From Roseinatronobacter alkalisoli (lineage in GTDB: Bacteria > Pseudomonadota > Alphaproteobacteria > Rhodobacterales > Rhodobacteraceae), in the NCBI RefSeq assembly GCF_028745735.1, contig NZ_JAQZSM010000003.1, positions 62,001 through 126,000 of the forward strand: a stretch of 64,000 nt of DNA, in the 5' to 3' direction. Each line of letters begins with the position of its first letter. Positions within the stretch are counted from its first letter, which is position 1. Shown piece after piece: positions 1 through 8,187 of this stretch. The position numbers and the translations under genes were made by a program. The notes below the pieces were generated by a model. The model ran no database searches and was not told where the DNA came from. It was given only the letters and a program-made list of their open reading frames with translations.

Positions 1-185
1 CGCAGGCCCGGCTGGCGGCAATGGCCGCGGCTTACGGGGTCATGGCCGTGGTCTGCCTGATCCAGACACTTCTGTTTTTGCAGCACCCTGGCAAATGGCG
101 CGATATGGGGCTGGAATACGCGGCCTATCTGGCGATCCTGTGGTTGCTGGCACATCTGCCCCCGGCACCGGGATCGCGCGTCTGA
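1..185 (+). CDS. C-terminal end of a membrane protein (partial)
   Basis: An open frame runs in from the window edge (codons in phase with position 3) and stops with TGA at 183-185. The visible ~60 residues contain two hydrophobic stretches (around MAVVCLIQTLLFL and YAAYLAILWLLAHL) joined by a short polar loop with a Lys-Trp-Arg-Asp cluster. This fits the last two membrane helices of an integral membrane protein. Too little is present to name a family. A weak hairpin (CTGGC/GCCAG, then ATTTTT) lies about 20 bp after the stop. Confidence 0.6.
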   Translation, partial: QARLAAMAAAYGVMAVVCLIQTLLFLQHPGKWRDMGLEYAAYLAILWLLAHLPPAPGSRV

Positions 186-207
186 GGCGCGTGGGGCGCT
201 GAAACCA

Positions 208-233
208 CTGGCTCCGTCCCCCGCCAGATTTTT
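208..233 (+). terminator. weak terminator-like hairpin after the first gene
   Basis: CTGGC at 208-212 can pair with GCCAG at 223-227 and is followed by ATTTTT. The stem is only 5 bp with a 10-nt loop, so this is a weak intrinsic terminator at best. Confidence 0.3.
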
Positions 234-360
234 GGACAGCTCCGATACCCGATTCACACTGCCCCCATGGCCTGGATGCTCTGCCCCGATCCGGCGCAAT
301 CCCCTGTCCGGCGGAGTTGCGACGGTTGACCGAGGCCCGCTTGCGTCATGCACCAAGCCC

Positions 361-534
361 GCGTCACCGGTGGGCCGGGGTCTGCCGGTCGCACATTGAA
401 GAAGTTCACTTTATGCAAGCGTCACAACTCCGACCTTCAAAGCGTGAGTCAACGCCAGCCAAACCGGCAGGCCGCGGGACGGCCCACCGGTGGCGCGGCG
501 GCCTGCGGCCTTGACTCCGCGCCTTTGGCAATTT
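361..534 (-). repeat. structured intergenic repeat, copy A
   Basis: A ~175-bp element that also occurs at 10487-10672 (copy B) and, decayed, at 43808-43990 (copy C). It holds nested inverted repeats: 366-376 pairs with 481-491 (11 bp perfect), TGCCGGT 383-389 with 463-469, TTGAAG 396-401 with 435-440, and AGTT 403-406 with 426-429. In the minus-strand sense it follows the stop of the gene ending at 567 by about 30 bp. Copy B keeps the stems with different bases, which points to selection on structure. The rest of 186-566 shows nothing I can support. Confidence 0.8.
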
Positions 535-566
535 CCAGCAGTTGTTTCAGCCCCGCAAACGCAGCG

Positions 567-1571
567 CTACCGCGACAATTGCTTCTCAGCCTTGCTCTGG
601 CATTTGCGCAGCTTGCGGCTGTCGGATCGCGCCAGCGCGTGATGCGCGGCAGCAAGTGTCAGCGCGGGATGGCGGCTAAGTCTGGCGCAGCGCCGGGTCA
701 GGCGTTCCAGATATGGCGCATCCTCGCGCCGCGCGCGCATCAGCCGATGGAACAACAGCGGTGTCAGCTTCCCTTCGGCGGCGGCGTCAATCATAGGTGC
801 CAGTGCCCCCAGACGCGCTAAAGCCACTGCCGTATCCCGGCCAAGATCGGGGCTGCGCAACAGGGTCACGAAGGGGCGGCGAAACAGGGTTGCATGCATC
901 AGATCCAGCTTGCGCGCGGGATCATGCACAATAAAGGCATTCCGCCCGCCATCCAGCATGGCAGGGGCAAATCCGAAACGGCTGCGGAAATCCAGCCGCC
1001 GCGCATCCATGAAGCGGCGGTCCCAACCTGCAATCGCGGGATCAAGCGTTGCCTGCGGGGCAATGGCCAGCACCGTGGCCCCGGCTGCGGCCAGACTATA
1101 GGCGCAGGCGGCATAACCACACATGCCTTCGCCGTAGAACAGCACCCGACGGAACCCGTCGAAAAAGCCTGCATCAATCTGGGCGTCGAAATAGTCGCAT
1201 ATTTCCGTGTCGCGGAACCAGCGCGGCTGCCGCGCCACGACCGACAGGCTTGACCAGCCCCGCGCCCGCGCATGCGTGAACCCCATGGGCCGGTGATCGG
1301 GCTGGCGTTCGCGAATGGTGGCGATACTTTCAAAGCTGACCAGAAGGGTATCGCTTCCGTCACTATACAAGGCCGCATGGTGCTGCCCCAAAGGGGTGAA
1401 TCCGCCTGCGTCCGGGTCCAGTTCATCCCCCAGTTCATCCAGCCGGGCCAACCATTCGGAGTCGGTTTTCGCGCTGGCAAGGTTAATTTCCGGGGCCAGC
1501 GGTTCCTGCGGCATAACCCGGTCAGCCGGTGCGTCCAGAAGTTGCACATCGTCGTGATCGTGATCGGACAT
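567..1571 (-). CDS. conserved Rhodobacteraceae protein, often labelled PAPS reductase
   Basis: A 334-residue soluble protein starting at ATG 1571 with AGGAG 12 bases upstream. I recognise the type from related genomes, where it is often annotated phosphoadenosine phosphosulfate reductase. No PAPS-reductase signature (such as the catalytic C-terminal Cys motif) is visible. The middle has a strand-turn-helix, YGEGMCGYAA, that resembles a degenerate alpha/beta-hydrolase nucleophile elbow with the Ser replaced, followed by AAGATVLAIAPQATLDP. The C-terminus (~270-334) is Arg/Ala-rich and helical. A catalytic role is doubtful and function is unknown. A structured repeat (copy A) lies just beyond the stop. 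Confidence 0.75.
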   Translation of the reverse strand: MSDHDHDDVQLLDAPADRVMPQEPLAPEINLASAKTDSEWLARLDELGDELDPDAGGFTPLGQHHAALYSDGSDTLLVSFESIATIRERQPDHRPMGFTHARARGWSSLSVVARQPRWFRDTEICDYFDAQIDAGFFDGFRRVLFYGEGMCGYAACAYSLAAAGATVLAIAPQATLDPAIAGWDRRFMDARRLDFRSRFGFAPAMLDGGRNAFIVHDPARKLDLMHATLFRRPFVTLLRSPDLGRDTAVALARLGALAPMIDAAAEGKLTPLLFHRLMRARREDAPYLERLTRRCARLSRHPALTLAAAHHALARSDSRKLRKCQSKAEKQLSR

Positions 1572-2011
1572 GGCTGCTTCTCCTGCGACAAAAATTCATC
1601 AGACACTGGCAGAACGATAGGCGAAAACCACCATGGCCAAAAGCCCTTGCAGGGCGGGAACGGGCGCGCTGCGCGTGGTTTTGCCGCGGATCAGCTTGGT
1701 AAATACGACAATGCAGACCATATGCGCTGATTGCACAAAAACAAGAAACAAGCGGTTCACCCCAAACAGAACTTTCGCTATGACTATGTGCAGCGGGGAC
1801 CGGACGACGCTGGTCTGTAGCCTGTCGTATCGCGGCAATTTGCGACTTGTGGTTCATGTAGTGGCCTCGACCGGGGCGGTTTTGTGTTGATTCCATTCTG
1901 AAAATGCGAATTGTTGCACCAACGGCAGGGCAGGCCGGACAGTTTTCGCGCTGTAGCGGAATGACATTACGACCGGACGCGGCGCGGGGCCGGACGAGGG
2001 CAGGAGGATCG
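1572..2011. other. intergenic region between divergent genes
   Basis: About 440 bp separate the divergent genes starting at 1571 and 2012. It should carry both promoters. Short open frames exist on both strands (for example minus 1599-1721, about 40 residues ending LLAMVVFAYRSASV), but none has a convincing ribosome-binding site. Apart from the AGGAGG at 2002-2007 serving the next gene, I see no repeat, terminator or clear operator. Confidence 0.5.
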
Positions 2012-3034
2012 ATGCGGCAAGGGAATATGCCTTCGGGTGTTTTGGGTCGGCTGGGCCGGCAGCTTCTGGCCGCCGTGCTGTCTGCGGGCGTGCTGGGGGC
2101 GGCGACGACGTTACGGGCCGAAACCCTGCCGGGCAGTACGCATCCGGAATTTCGCAGCGCGCTGGAAAGCTGGCTGGCCGATGACGAGGCACAATCCCTG
2201 CCAGCGCTGGCCCGGCTGGCGCAGGATGGAAATGGTGCCGCGCGCGTTCTGCTGGGGTTGATCGACAAAAAATCCTCCTTGCAGGGGCCATGGATCAGTG
2301 CATTGCCGCGTCAGGACAGGATTGCGCTGCTGCGGGCGCAGGGCGGGTTGTCCGGCCGGAACTGGATGGCAGTTGCCGCGCCCGGGATTGACTATGCGCA
2401 GCTTTGGAACAGGCTGTGGCAGCTTGACGGTGGGCTGGATATTGCGCAGGGATTTGCCGCCAAGGGCGACAGCCGTGCCGTGCGCGAGGCATTGCTGGTC
2501 CTTGCCAGCCGCCAGGAAGGCAGTTTCCCCCCCGAGGTGCTTGCCACCGACTGGTTTCCCGCCGCTCTGTCCTATCTGGTGGCGGAATGGCCCGCCGCGC
2601 CGGGTGATATTCCCGCCCCTGATCAGGGCGATCCGCAACTTGGCATGGTCGGCCAGACGGTCGACCATGGTCATTTGCGCACATGGCTTGGACAGGCCGA
2701 ACTGGCTGCGCCCTTACAGCAGGTCTGTGATATCCAATGCCCGCAGCAATCGCAGGAATGCGCGCTGGCGCTGTATGAAGGGTTGGGCAGCTATCCCGGA
2801 CTCGTGCGTCTGGGTGCGCCACTGCCTTATCTGGATGCACCAGAGGGGTTTTTCAGAACGCCGCGCGGGCGTGCCAGCCTTGCGCGCCGTATCATGCTGA
2901 CCCGTTCGACCCGCATGCGAGAGGCGGATCTGGCGCGGCTTGCGGATATCAGTTCCTGCGCCGCGGACTGGCTGTCCAGCGAATATGCGCGTTACGCCTA
3001 TTCCGTGCCGAACATACCTTTACCAGCGGAATAG
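2012..3034 (+). CDS. exported hypothetical protein
   Basis: 340 residues from ATG 2012, which has AGGAGG 5 bp upstream (2002-2007). An in-frame upstream start at 1904 lacks such a site. Residues 1-33 form a signal peptide: basic n-region, then LLAAVLSAGVLGAATTLRAE. The mature part is alpha-helical, rich in Ala/Leu/Trp, with four Cys in a cluster (QVCDIQCPQQSQEC) and another near the C-terminus that could form disulfides in the periplasm. No family is recognised. It stands alone, divergent from the gene at 1571 and convergent with lepA. Confidence 0.7.
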   Translation: MRQGNMPSGVLGRLGRQLLAAVLSAGVLGAATTLRAETLPGSTHPEFRSALESWLADDEAQSLPALARLAQDGNGAARVLLGLIDKKSSLQGPWISALPRQDRIALLRAQGGLSGRNWMAVAAPGIDYAQLWNRLWQLDGGLDIAQGFAAKGDSRAVREALLVLASRQEGSFPPEVLATDWFPAALSYLVAEWPAAPGDIPAPDQGDPQLGMVGQTVDHGHLRTWLGQAELAAPLQQVCDIQCPQQSQECALALYEGLGSYPGLVRLGAPLPYLDAPEGFFRTPRGRASLARRIMLTRSTRMREADLARLADISSCAADWLSSEYARYAYSVPNIPLPAE

Positions 3035-3064
3035 GTGTCGAATTTCCAAGGGGCTGAGCAAGGG

Positions 3065-3086
3065 GCTGAGGGCGTAAACCCTCAGC
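3065..3086 (-). terminator. hairpin over the lepA stop codon
   Basis: GCTGAGGG (3065-3072) pairs with CCCTCAGC (3079-3086), an 8-bp stem with a 6-nt loop that includes the lepA stop. There is no U-tract on either strand, so its role in termination is uncertain. Confidence 0.35.
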
Positions 3087-4881
3087 TATCCATCTTCAGC
3101 GCACTTATAAACGCCTGCTGCGGAATCTCCACCTTGCCAAACTGACGCATCTTCTTCTTGCCGGCTTTCTGCTTCTCCAGCAATTTCTTTTTCCGCGTCA
3201 CGTCGCCGCCATAGCATTTCGCCGTCACATCCTTGCGCAGTGCGGCCAGTGTCTCGCGTGCGATGACCTTGCCGCCGATGGCCGCCTGAATGGGGATCTT
3301 GAACATGTGGCGGGGGATCAGTTCCTTCAGCTTCTCGCACATCGCGCGGCCACGCATTTCGGCGCGGTCACGGTGGACCATCATCGACAGGGCGTCCACC
3401 GGCTCGTCATTGACCAGTACCTGCATCTTGACCAGATTATCTTCGCGGTAGCCGGTAATTTCATAGTCAAATGACGCATAGCCCTTGGAAATGGATTTCA
3501 GCCGGTCATAGAAATCGAACACCACTTCGTTCAGCGGCAGGTCATAGACCACCATCGCGCGGCTGCCCGCATAGGTCAGTTCCATCTGGATGCCGCGACG
3601 GTCCTGACACAATTTCAGCACATCGCCCAGGTAATCATCAGGCACCAGAACCGTGGCCTTGATACGCGGTTCTTCGATATGGTCGACATAAGTCAGGTCG
3701 GGCATATCGGCAGGGTTGTGCAGCTCCGTTACCGACCCGTCGCGCATATGCACATGATAAACGACAGAGGGTGCCGTGGTGATCAGGTCGATGTCATATT
3801 CACGTTCCAGCCGGTCGCGGATCACTTCCAGATGCAACAGCCCCAGAAACCCGCAGCGGAACCCGAAGCCCAGCGCAGCGGAGCTTTCCATCTCATAGCT
3901 GAAAGAGGCGTCGTTCAGGGCAAGTTTTTCAACCGCGCTGCGCAGATCATCGAATTCCGCGGAATCAACCGGAAACAACCCGCAGAACACCACCGGAACC
4001 GAAGGTTTGAAACCGGGCAGGGGCGTTTCGCAGCCCTTCTTTTCATGGGTGATGGTATCGCCGACCTTGGTGTCGCGCACCTGTTTGATGCTGGCAGTGA
4101 ACACACCAATATCACCGGGGCCAAGTTCGGGAACATCCACCATCGCGGGTTTCAGCACCGCAAGCTTGTCGATGCCGTATTTCGCGCCTGTCTGCATCAT
4201 CTTGATGTTGTCACCCTTGCGGATAACCCCGTCCATGACCCGGAACAGCACCACAACCCCCAGATAGGAGTCATACCAGCTGTCGACCAGCATGGCTTTC
4301 AGCGGCGCGTTGCGTTCACCCTTGGGGGCGGGCAGGCGTGTGACGATCGCTTCCAGAACATCGGGAATACCAAGGCCGGATTTGGCGGAAATCAGCACTG
4401 CATCGGATGCATCCAGCCCGATCACATCCTCGATCTGGGCCTTGACCTGTTCGGGTTCGGCGGCGGGCAGGTCGATCTTGTTGAGCACCGGCACGATTTC
4501 ATGACCGGCATCAAGCGCGGTATAGACATTGGCCAATGTCTGCGCTTCAACCCCCTGACTGGCATCGACCACCAGCAGCGACCCTTCGACCGCGCGCATG
4601 GACCGGCTGACCTCATAGGCGAAATCGACATGGCCGGGGGTGTCGATCAGGTTCAGCACATAGGCCTGCCCGTCATTGGCGACATAATCAATGCGCACGG
4701 TATTGGCTTTGATGGTGATCCCGCGTTCGCGTTCAATATCCATCGCGTCGAGCAACTGCTCTTTCATGTCGCGGTCGGACACTGTGCCGGTTGACTGGAT
4801 CAACCGGTCTGCGAGTGTGGATTTACCGTGGTCGATATGCGCCACGATGGAGAAATTGCGGATGTGCGAAAGCTCTGTCAT
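3082..4881 (-). CDS. lepA: elongation factor 4 (LepA), ribosome-associated GTPase
   Basis: EF-4 is a translational GTPase that binds ribosomes and affects initiation and elongation quality. From ATG 4881 it is 599 residues, the normal family length. An ATG 12 codons earlier (4917) would add an unconserved tail. Visible G motifs: AHIDHGKS (res. 14-21), DTPGH (80-84) and NKID (134-137). The C-terminal EF4-specific region follows, ending in a Lys-rich stretch ([20 protein letters not shown]). It is convergent with the exported hypothetical gene; the region upstream is shared with the DUF1989 gene end. Confidence 0.97.
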   Translation of the reverse strand: MTELSHIRNFSIVAHIDHGKSTLADRLIQSTGTVSDRDMKEQLLDAMDIERERGITIKANTVRIDYVANDGQAYVLNLIDTPGHVDFAYEVSRSMRAVEGSLLVVDASQGVEAQTLANVYTALDAGHEIVPVLNKIDLPAAEPEQVKAQIEDVIGLDASDAVLISAKSGLGIPDVLEAIVTRLPAPKGERNAPLKAMLVDSWYDSYLGVVVLFRVMDGVIRKGDNIKMMQTGAKYGIDKLAVLKPAMVDVPELGPGDIGVFTASIKQVRDTKVGDTITHEKKGCETPLPGFKPSVPVVFCGLFPVDSAEFDDLRSAVEKLALNDASFSYEMESSAALGFGFRCGFLGLLHLEVIRDRLEREYDIDLITTAPSVVYHVHMRDGSVTELHNPADMPDLTYVDHIEEPRIKATVLVPDDYLGDVLKLCQDRRGIQMELTYAGSRAMVVYDLPLNEVVFDFYDRLKSISKGYASFDYEITGYREDNLVKMQVLVNDEPVDALSMMVHRDRAEMRGRAMCEKLKELIPRHMFKIPIQAAIGGKVIARETLAALRKDVTAKCYGGDVTRKKKLLEKQKAGKKKMRQFGKVEIPQQAFISALKMDS

Positions 4882-4946
4882 GGATGCCGATATGTAGGGG
4901 AAACGCGCATTGGTCAATATGCCGCGCGCGTCTGGTCCATAGTATT

Positions 4947-5792
4947 TCAGTCGTGGCTGTGACGGCGTGAATACCGGTTATGGGACGGGCTGTACCAACC
5001 ATCCAGCGCACCGGCGGGGGGGGCGTAGACACTGACCTCCAGCGGGTGGCACTGGGGGCTGTCGGAACTGTGTTCCGCGCCGCAATCCCCGCCCGGACAT
5101 GCCGACAATGCGCAAAGCAGGTCAATCTCGGCGAAGAATTCGATGAAGTCGCCCTTGCGTGCAGGGCTGGCCTTCATGAAATACTGGCCGGTTTCCTGAC
5201 TGAAGCCGGTACACATGAAGACATTAAGCACGTCATGCACCAGTGATTCCGCTTCCGACAGGGGTCTGTCCAGATGATCAGCCAGCGCGCGGGTCAGGTT
5301 GGAATGACAGGTGTGGTGATAATCCTCGCCGGTCAGCAGATGATGGGTGTAGGGGTCACAGCGCGTGCCGATCACATCATGCACCCGCCCGCCATGTTCG
5401 TCCACGCCATACCAGTCCAGCGTATCGGTCAATACTGTTGCCATGGGGCGCAGATAGGGCAGGCAGGACCACAGCCTGTCGCCCACATTGATATGGCTGC
5501 CATGCAAGGCGCGGGTCTTGCCGGAATAGAAATGTTCTTCAAGGTTGCGCGCTTCAAACAGGTTCAGGTCGCCGACCTGCGCCCCTTCGGAGCAGGTAAT
5601 TCGAAAGAAACTGCCCGCCGTGACATAGAAGCAGCGCGCTTCACGGGGGGGAATCGTGATGCGGTTCGTTTCCGTAGCCTTGTCACGGGCTGCGCGATAA
5701 GTGTCCAGCGGCGGCCTGCGCAGATTGTCATTGGGATAGCAGATTACAGGTGCAATTGCGCGGCGCGCATCGGCATCTTTCGGCGCTTTCAT
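4947..5792 (-). CDS. DUF1989 (urea carboxylase-associated type) protein
   Basis: 281 residues from ATG 5792, chosen because AGGAG sits 8 bases upstream. An ATG at 5813 lies before that site. The DUF1989 fold is visible: [40 protein letters not shown], a Cys/His-rich middle ([20 protein letters not shown]), NVFMCTGF, and the C-terminal CPGGDC. Such proteins often accompany urea or purine degradation genes, but none are nearby, so the substrate is unknown. The Cys/His clusters suggest a metal site. Its ATG overlaps the TGA of the upstream small gene (ATGA), so the two are translationally coupled. Confidence 0.85.
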   Translation of the reverse strand: MKAPKDADARRAIAPVICYPNDNLRRPPLDTYRAARDKATETNRITIPPREARCFYVTAGSFFRITCSEGAQVGDLNLFEARNLEEHFYSGKTRALHGSHINVGDRLWSCLPYLRPMATVLTDTLDWYGVDEHGGRVHDVIGTRCDPYTHHLLTGEDYHHTCHSNLTRALADHLDRPLSEAESLVHDVLNVFMCTGFSQETGQYFMKASPARKGDFIEFFAEIDLLCALSACPGGDCGAEHSSDSPQCHPLEVSVYAPPAGALDGWYSPSHNRYSRRHSHD

Positions 5793-5992
5793 GGCTGTTC
5801 TCCTGCCAGACATTCCTTGGGCTCGCGCCCCTTGGGCAAGGCGGTTTGCGCACCACAGGCCATGCAGATGAACATCACCCGCCCATCAGCCAGTCTACGC
5901 GTATCCCTGCGCCACCGGCAACCGCGCATTTTCCACGGCTGCACAACCAGAATGGCGACAAACACCACAAGCAGCGCAAGAACAAGCAACAT
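5789..5992 (-). CDS. small membrane protein with CxxC zinc finger
   Basis: 67 residues from ATG 5992 (a longer form from a TTG at 6028 is possible). Residues 1-20 are one membrane helix (MLLVLALLVVFVAILVVQPW). A basic linker (RWRRDTRRL) follows, then a knuckle with Cys25, Cys43-x2-Cys46 and Cys61, consistent with one structural zinc on the cytoplasmic side. I recognise similar small proteins in related Rhodobacterales but know no function. The stop overlaps the DUF1989 start by ATGA, making a two-gene operon. Confidence 0.8.
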   Translation of the reverse strand: MLLVLALLVVFVAILVVQPWKMRGCRWRRDTRRLADGRVMFICMACGAQTALPKGREPKECLAGEQP

Positions 5993-6083
5993 GGCCCATC
6001 TTGTGCCGCAGATACAGGCAAGCTTCAAGCTGTCATTGCGTGATCGCGGGGAATTGTTTCCGGCATGGCAGCCGGTTCACGCT

Positions 6084-6118
6084 ATCTGGGGTGGCATACG
6101 CCCTATGCTACCCCAGAT
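6084..6118. terminator. strong 15-bp hairpin 3' of luxI
   Basis: ATCTGGGGT (6084-6092) pairs with ACCCCAGAT (6110-6118), and GCATA (6094-6098) with TATGC (6104-6108). One G/T position lies between them and the loop is 5 nt. It sits 22 bp beyond the luxI stop. Neither strand has a following T-run, so it may be an RNA-stabilising 3' end or a factor-assisted terminator. Confidence 0.6.
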
Positions 6119-6140
6119 CATGCCAAGGGAAGGCGCGCTG

Positions 6141-6992
6141 TCAGTGCCGGTAGCCGGTGCCGTAGGGGATATCTGCCTGTGGGGGGCTTGTCCCATCGTG
6201 CTGCCGCGCGCCCAGAACCGCCTGCGCCAGGTTCAGTGCCGCATTCATGTCCTGTTCCGACTGCGCCGCGCTAAGCTGTTCCAGGCAATATTGCGCCAGC
6301 ACATCCGGTGCGATGGCCGCTTTTTGCGGGGCCGGTTGCGCGCGTCGCGCCATGCGTGCAATCAATGCTTCTTCGTCAACAAACACCGACCCTTCGATAC
6401 CCGCAAAGGCCCGCAGGCGATTGATGCGCTCATCCGTGGTGTCCAGCAGGGCGGCAAGTGCCTTGGTCTTGCCCATCTGCACGATATTGCCGACATAGCC
6501 ATATGGCGCATTGTCCGAGCGTTTCAGCACACGGTTCATCACCGGGTCAATCACGGTAATGATGTCGCTGATCCCGCTGCGCTGCGCGAATTCCAGCGTG
6601 CCGCACATCAGTTCGGACGTGGCGCGTGCAACGGACCCGTGCCCGCGATCCTGCGTGCTCAGGCGGTCGGTATCAACGCAGAAACGGGTCGATTCCCACA
6701 ATGTCGGCGCGCGCATCGGGGGTTCGCCCTGCAAGATATCGCTGAATATATCTGACAGCATATGCGGCCCTGTTGTCTGCAACAGGCGCACGCAGGACAC
6801 AACGCGGTCTTCCTCATCCAGACCGACCAGATAGGCCGGGTCAAGCGCGTCGAAGGCGTCCATTTCCATCCCGTCGCGAATCTGAACATCCCAGCCCAGC
6901 CTGTCCGCAAATACGCGTGCGCGCAAGCGGAACATGTCCTCCAGCACGGCGCCATGCTTGTCCTTGTTGATGGCATCAATAACAAGAATCAT
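6141..6992 (-). CDS. luxI: acyl-homoserine lactone synthase (LuxI family)
   Basis: Makes an N-acyl-homoserine lactone from S-adenosylmethionine and acyl-ACP (or acyl-CoA). Every canonical LuxI residue is present, shifted by one: Arg24, Phe28, Trp34, Asp45, Asp48, Arg69, Phe83, Glu100 and Arg103. The protein is 283 residues, against about 200 for the classical family. The extra ~75 C-terminal residues (from about 205) are Ala/Gln-rich and helical, with no recognised domain. It lies 90 bp downstream of luxR on the same strand, probably as an operon with an internal operator. The acyl chain cannot be read from sequence. Confidence 0.93.
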   Translation of the reverse strand: MILVIDAINKDKHGAVLEDMFRLRARVFADRLGWDVQIRDGMEMDAFDALDPAYLVGLDEEDRVVSCVRLLQTTGPHMLSDIFSDILQGEPPMRAPTLWESTRFCVDTDRLSTQDRGHGSVARATSELMCGTLEFAQRSGISDIITVIDPVMNRVLKRSDNAPYGYVGNIVQMGKTKALAALLDTTDERINRLRAFAGIEGSVFVDEEALIARMARRAQPAPQKAAIAPDVLAQYCLEQLSAAQSEQDMNAALNLAQAVLGARQHDGTSPPQADIPYGTGYRH

Positions 6993-7057
6993 GATCGGTT
7001 TCCCCTATGGCTATCCCACAGGCTGCACGCTGACAGAGAAGGGAGTCATTAACCATG

Positions 7058-7069
7058 CGGGAAATCCCG
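7058..7069. promoter_or_regulatory. palindrome between luxR and luxI
   Basis: CGGGAAATCCCG is a short inverted repeat (CGGGA/TCCCG) 66 bp upstream of the luxI start and 14 bp after the luxR stop. It is a candidate LuxR-type operator. It is shorter than the classical 20-bp lux box, so the assignment is tentative. Confidence 0.3.
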
Positions 7070-7082
7070 TAGTCCGATTGCG

Positions 7083-7937
7083 TCACATCGGAAAAATCAA
7101 CCCGAGTCCGATGGCGCGCGCGACCGCCTGTGCCGTGGTCAGCGCCCCGAGTTTGGCGCGCACGGAACGCATGTGAACTTCCACCGTGCGCGCAGAGATT
7201 GTCAGAATGTCCGATATATCGGACTGGGTCTTGCCCGCCGCGATCCATTGCAGGATCTCGACCTCGCGTCTTGACAGGTTCGGCGCGCGCATGACGCGCA
7301 TGACCACCCCCTGATGCATGACCGTATCATGGATCAGCGCGGCTGATTCCTGCAACTGGCGCATGATATGCGCACTATGAGCATCCCATGACGCACGCGA
7401 TCCGCGCCTGCTGACGCTTAACATACCCTTGTCCCCGAAAGGGCCACGCACCGGAATGGTGACGCCGGTATCGGGAATATGGAAATCATGGGCCTGTGAA
7501 AAAACCGACCTGAAACCGGGATCATCCACCAGACGCCCCCAATGCACCGGCGCATGACTGCGGGCGGCGTGGCGCAGGCTCGGGTCTTGTTCGTGCAGCC
7601 CGAATTCCAGATAATGCTGTTTCCACGGCTCCGGATAATTGGCGACCGCATGCACGGAATTGTCAAAGGTATTGACCCCGGCATAGGCAGCATAATCCAG
7701 TTCCAGCCGCGCGCAAAGGTCATCCAGCATTTCGGAAAGCGAGCGTGACTTGTCAGGAAGCGCGCCAAGATCAAACAGTTTCAGGGCACACCCCCGATCC
7801 GGAAATCCGGTCCGGCAAGGCAGGCTGTCAATGTCTGATGCAAGTCTGTCGTGATCATCCGGGCTTCTTAACGTGACGTGTTTAACATGGGAAGGATGTT
7901 TCGCATTGCTAATTTTACCAGCATGCATTGCCGCCAT
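7083..7937 (-). CDS. luxR: LuxR-family quorum-sensing regulator
   Basis: A transcription factor expected to bind the acyl-homoserine lactone made by the adjacent synthase. The autoinducer-binding domain (about res. 60-205) shows the conserved Trp105, Tyr109, Asp118, Pro119 and Trp133, spaced exactly as Trp57/Tyr61/Asp70/Pro71/Trp85 of LuxR. The C-terminal GerE-type helix-turn-helix (about 218-280) contains LSRREVEILQWIAAGKTQ and ARTVEVHMRSVRAKLG. It has about 48 extra N-terminal residues. No better internal start was found, so the 5' end is uncertain. It is divergent from malate synthase. Confidence 0.93.
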   Translation of the reverse strand: MAAMHAGKISNAKHPSHVKHVTLRSPDDHDRLASDIDSLPCRTGFPDRGCALKLFDLGALPDKSRSLSEMLDDLCARLELDYAAYAGVNTFDNSVHAVANYPEPWKQHYLEFGLHEQDPSLRHAARSHAPVHWGRLVDDPGFRSVFSQAHDFHIPDTGVTIPVRGPFGDKGMLSVSRRGSRASWDAHSAHIMRQLQESAALIHDTVMHQGVVMRVMRAPNLSRREVEILQWIAAGKTQSDISDILTISARTVEVHMRSVRAKLGALTTAQAVARAIGLGLIFPM

Positions 7938-7994
7938 GCTAGCAAAAACAACCTGAAGACAAAAGCACGCTGTTAGTCACCACGTTTCAAGACG

Positions 7995-8029
7995 GTTCAA
8001 CATCATGAACGGTCGTGCATGTCGTGCAT
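7995..8029. promoter_or_regulatory. inverted repeat and tandem 9-bp repeat upstream of luxR
   Basis: GTTCA(ACATCA)TGAAC at 7995-8010 is an imperfect-spaced dyad. It is followed at once by two perfect head-to-tail copies of GTCGTGCAT (8012-8020 and 8021-8029). They lie 58-92 bp upstream of luxR in the 250-bp luxR/glcB divergent region and are plausible operators. No factor can be assigned. Confidence 0.4.
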
Positions 8030-8187
8030 TGTAAGGAAAATCCGGCAAGTGCTTTCGTTAAATCTGCATGATCGTGCCTGCATTTGGGCTTGCCTGGCGG
8101 GCCGCAGGCGGTAACTTGCGGCGCAGGTTGCACGTCACCGCCATTTCTGGTTCAGGTGGTGCGTAAATAGCAGGGGACAGGAAACCA

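Noticed and set aside
348-821. 157-codon plus-strand frame across repeat copy A and the end of the conserved hypothetical gene
   Set aside because: It spans a non-coding structured repeat and runs antisense to a supported gene; no ribosome site.
1599-1838. small minus-strand frame between the first divergent genes
   Set aside because: Some membrane-like character at the 3' half, but no ribosome site, and a competing plus-strand frame overlaps. Not supported.
3679-4794. 371-codon plus-strand frame opposite lepA
   Set aside because: Antisense shadow of the LepA coding sequence.
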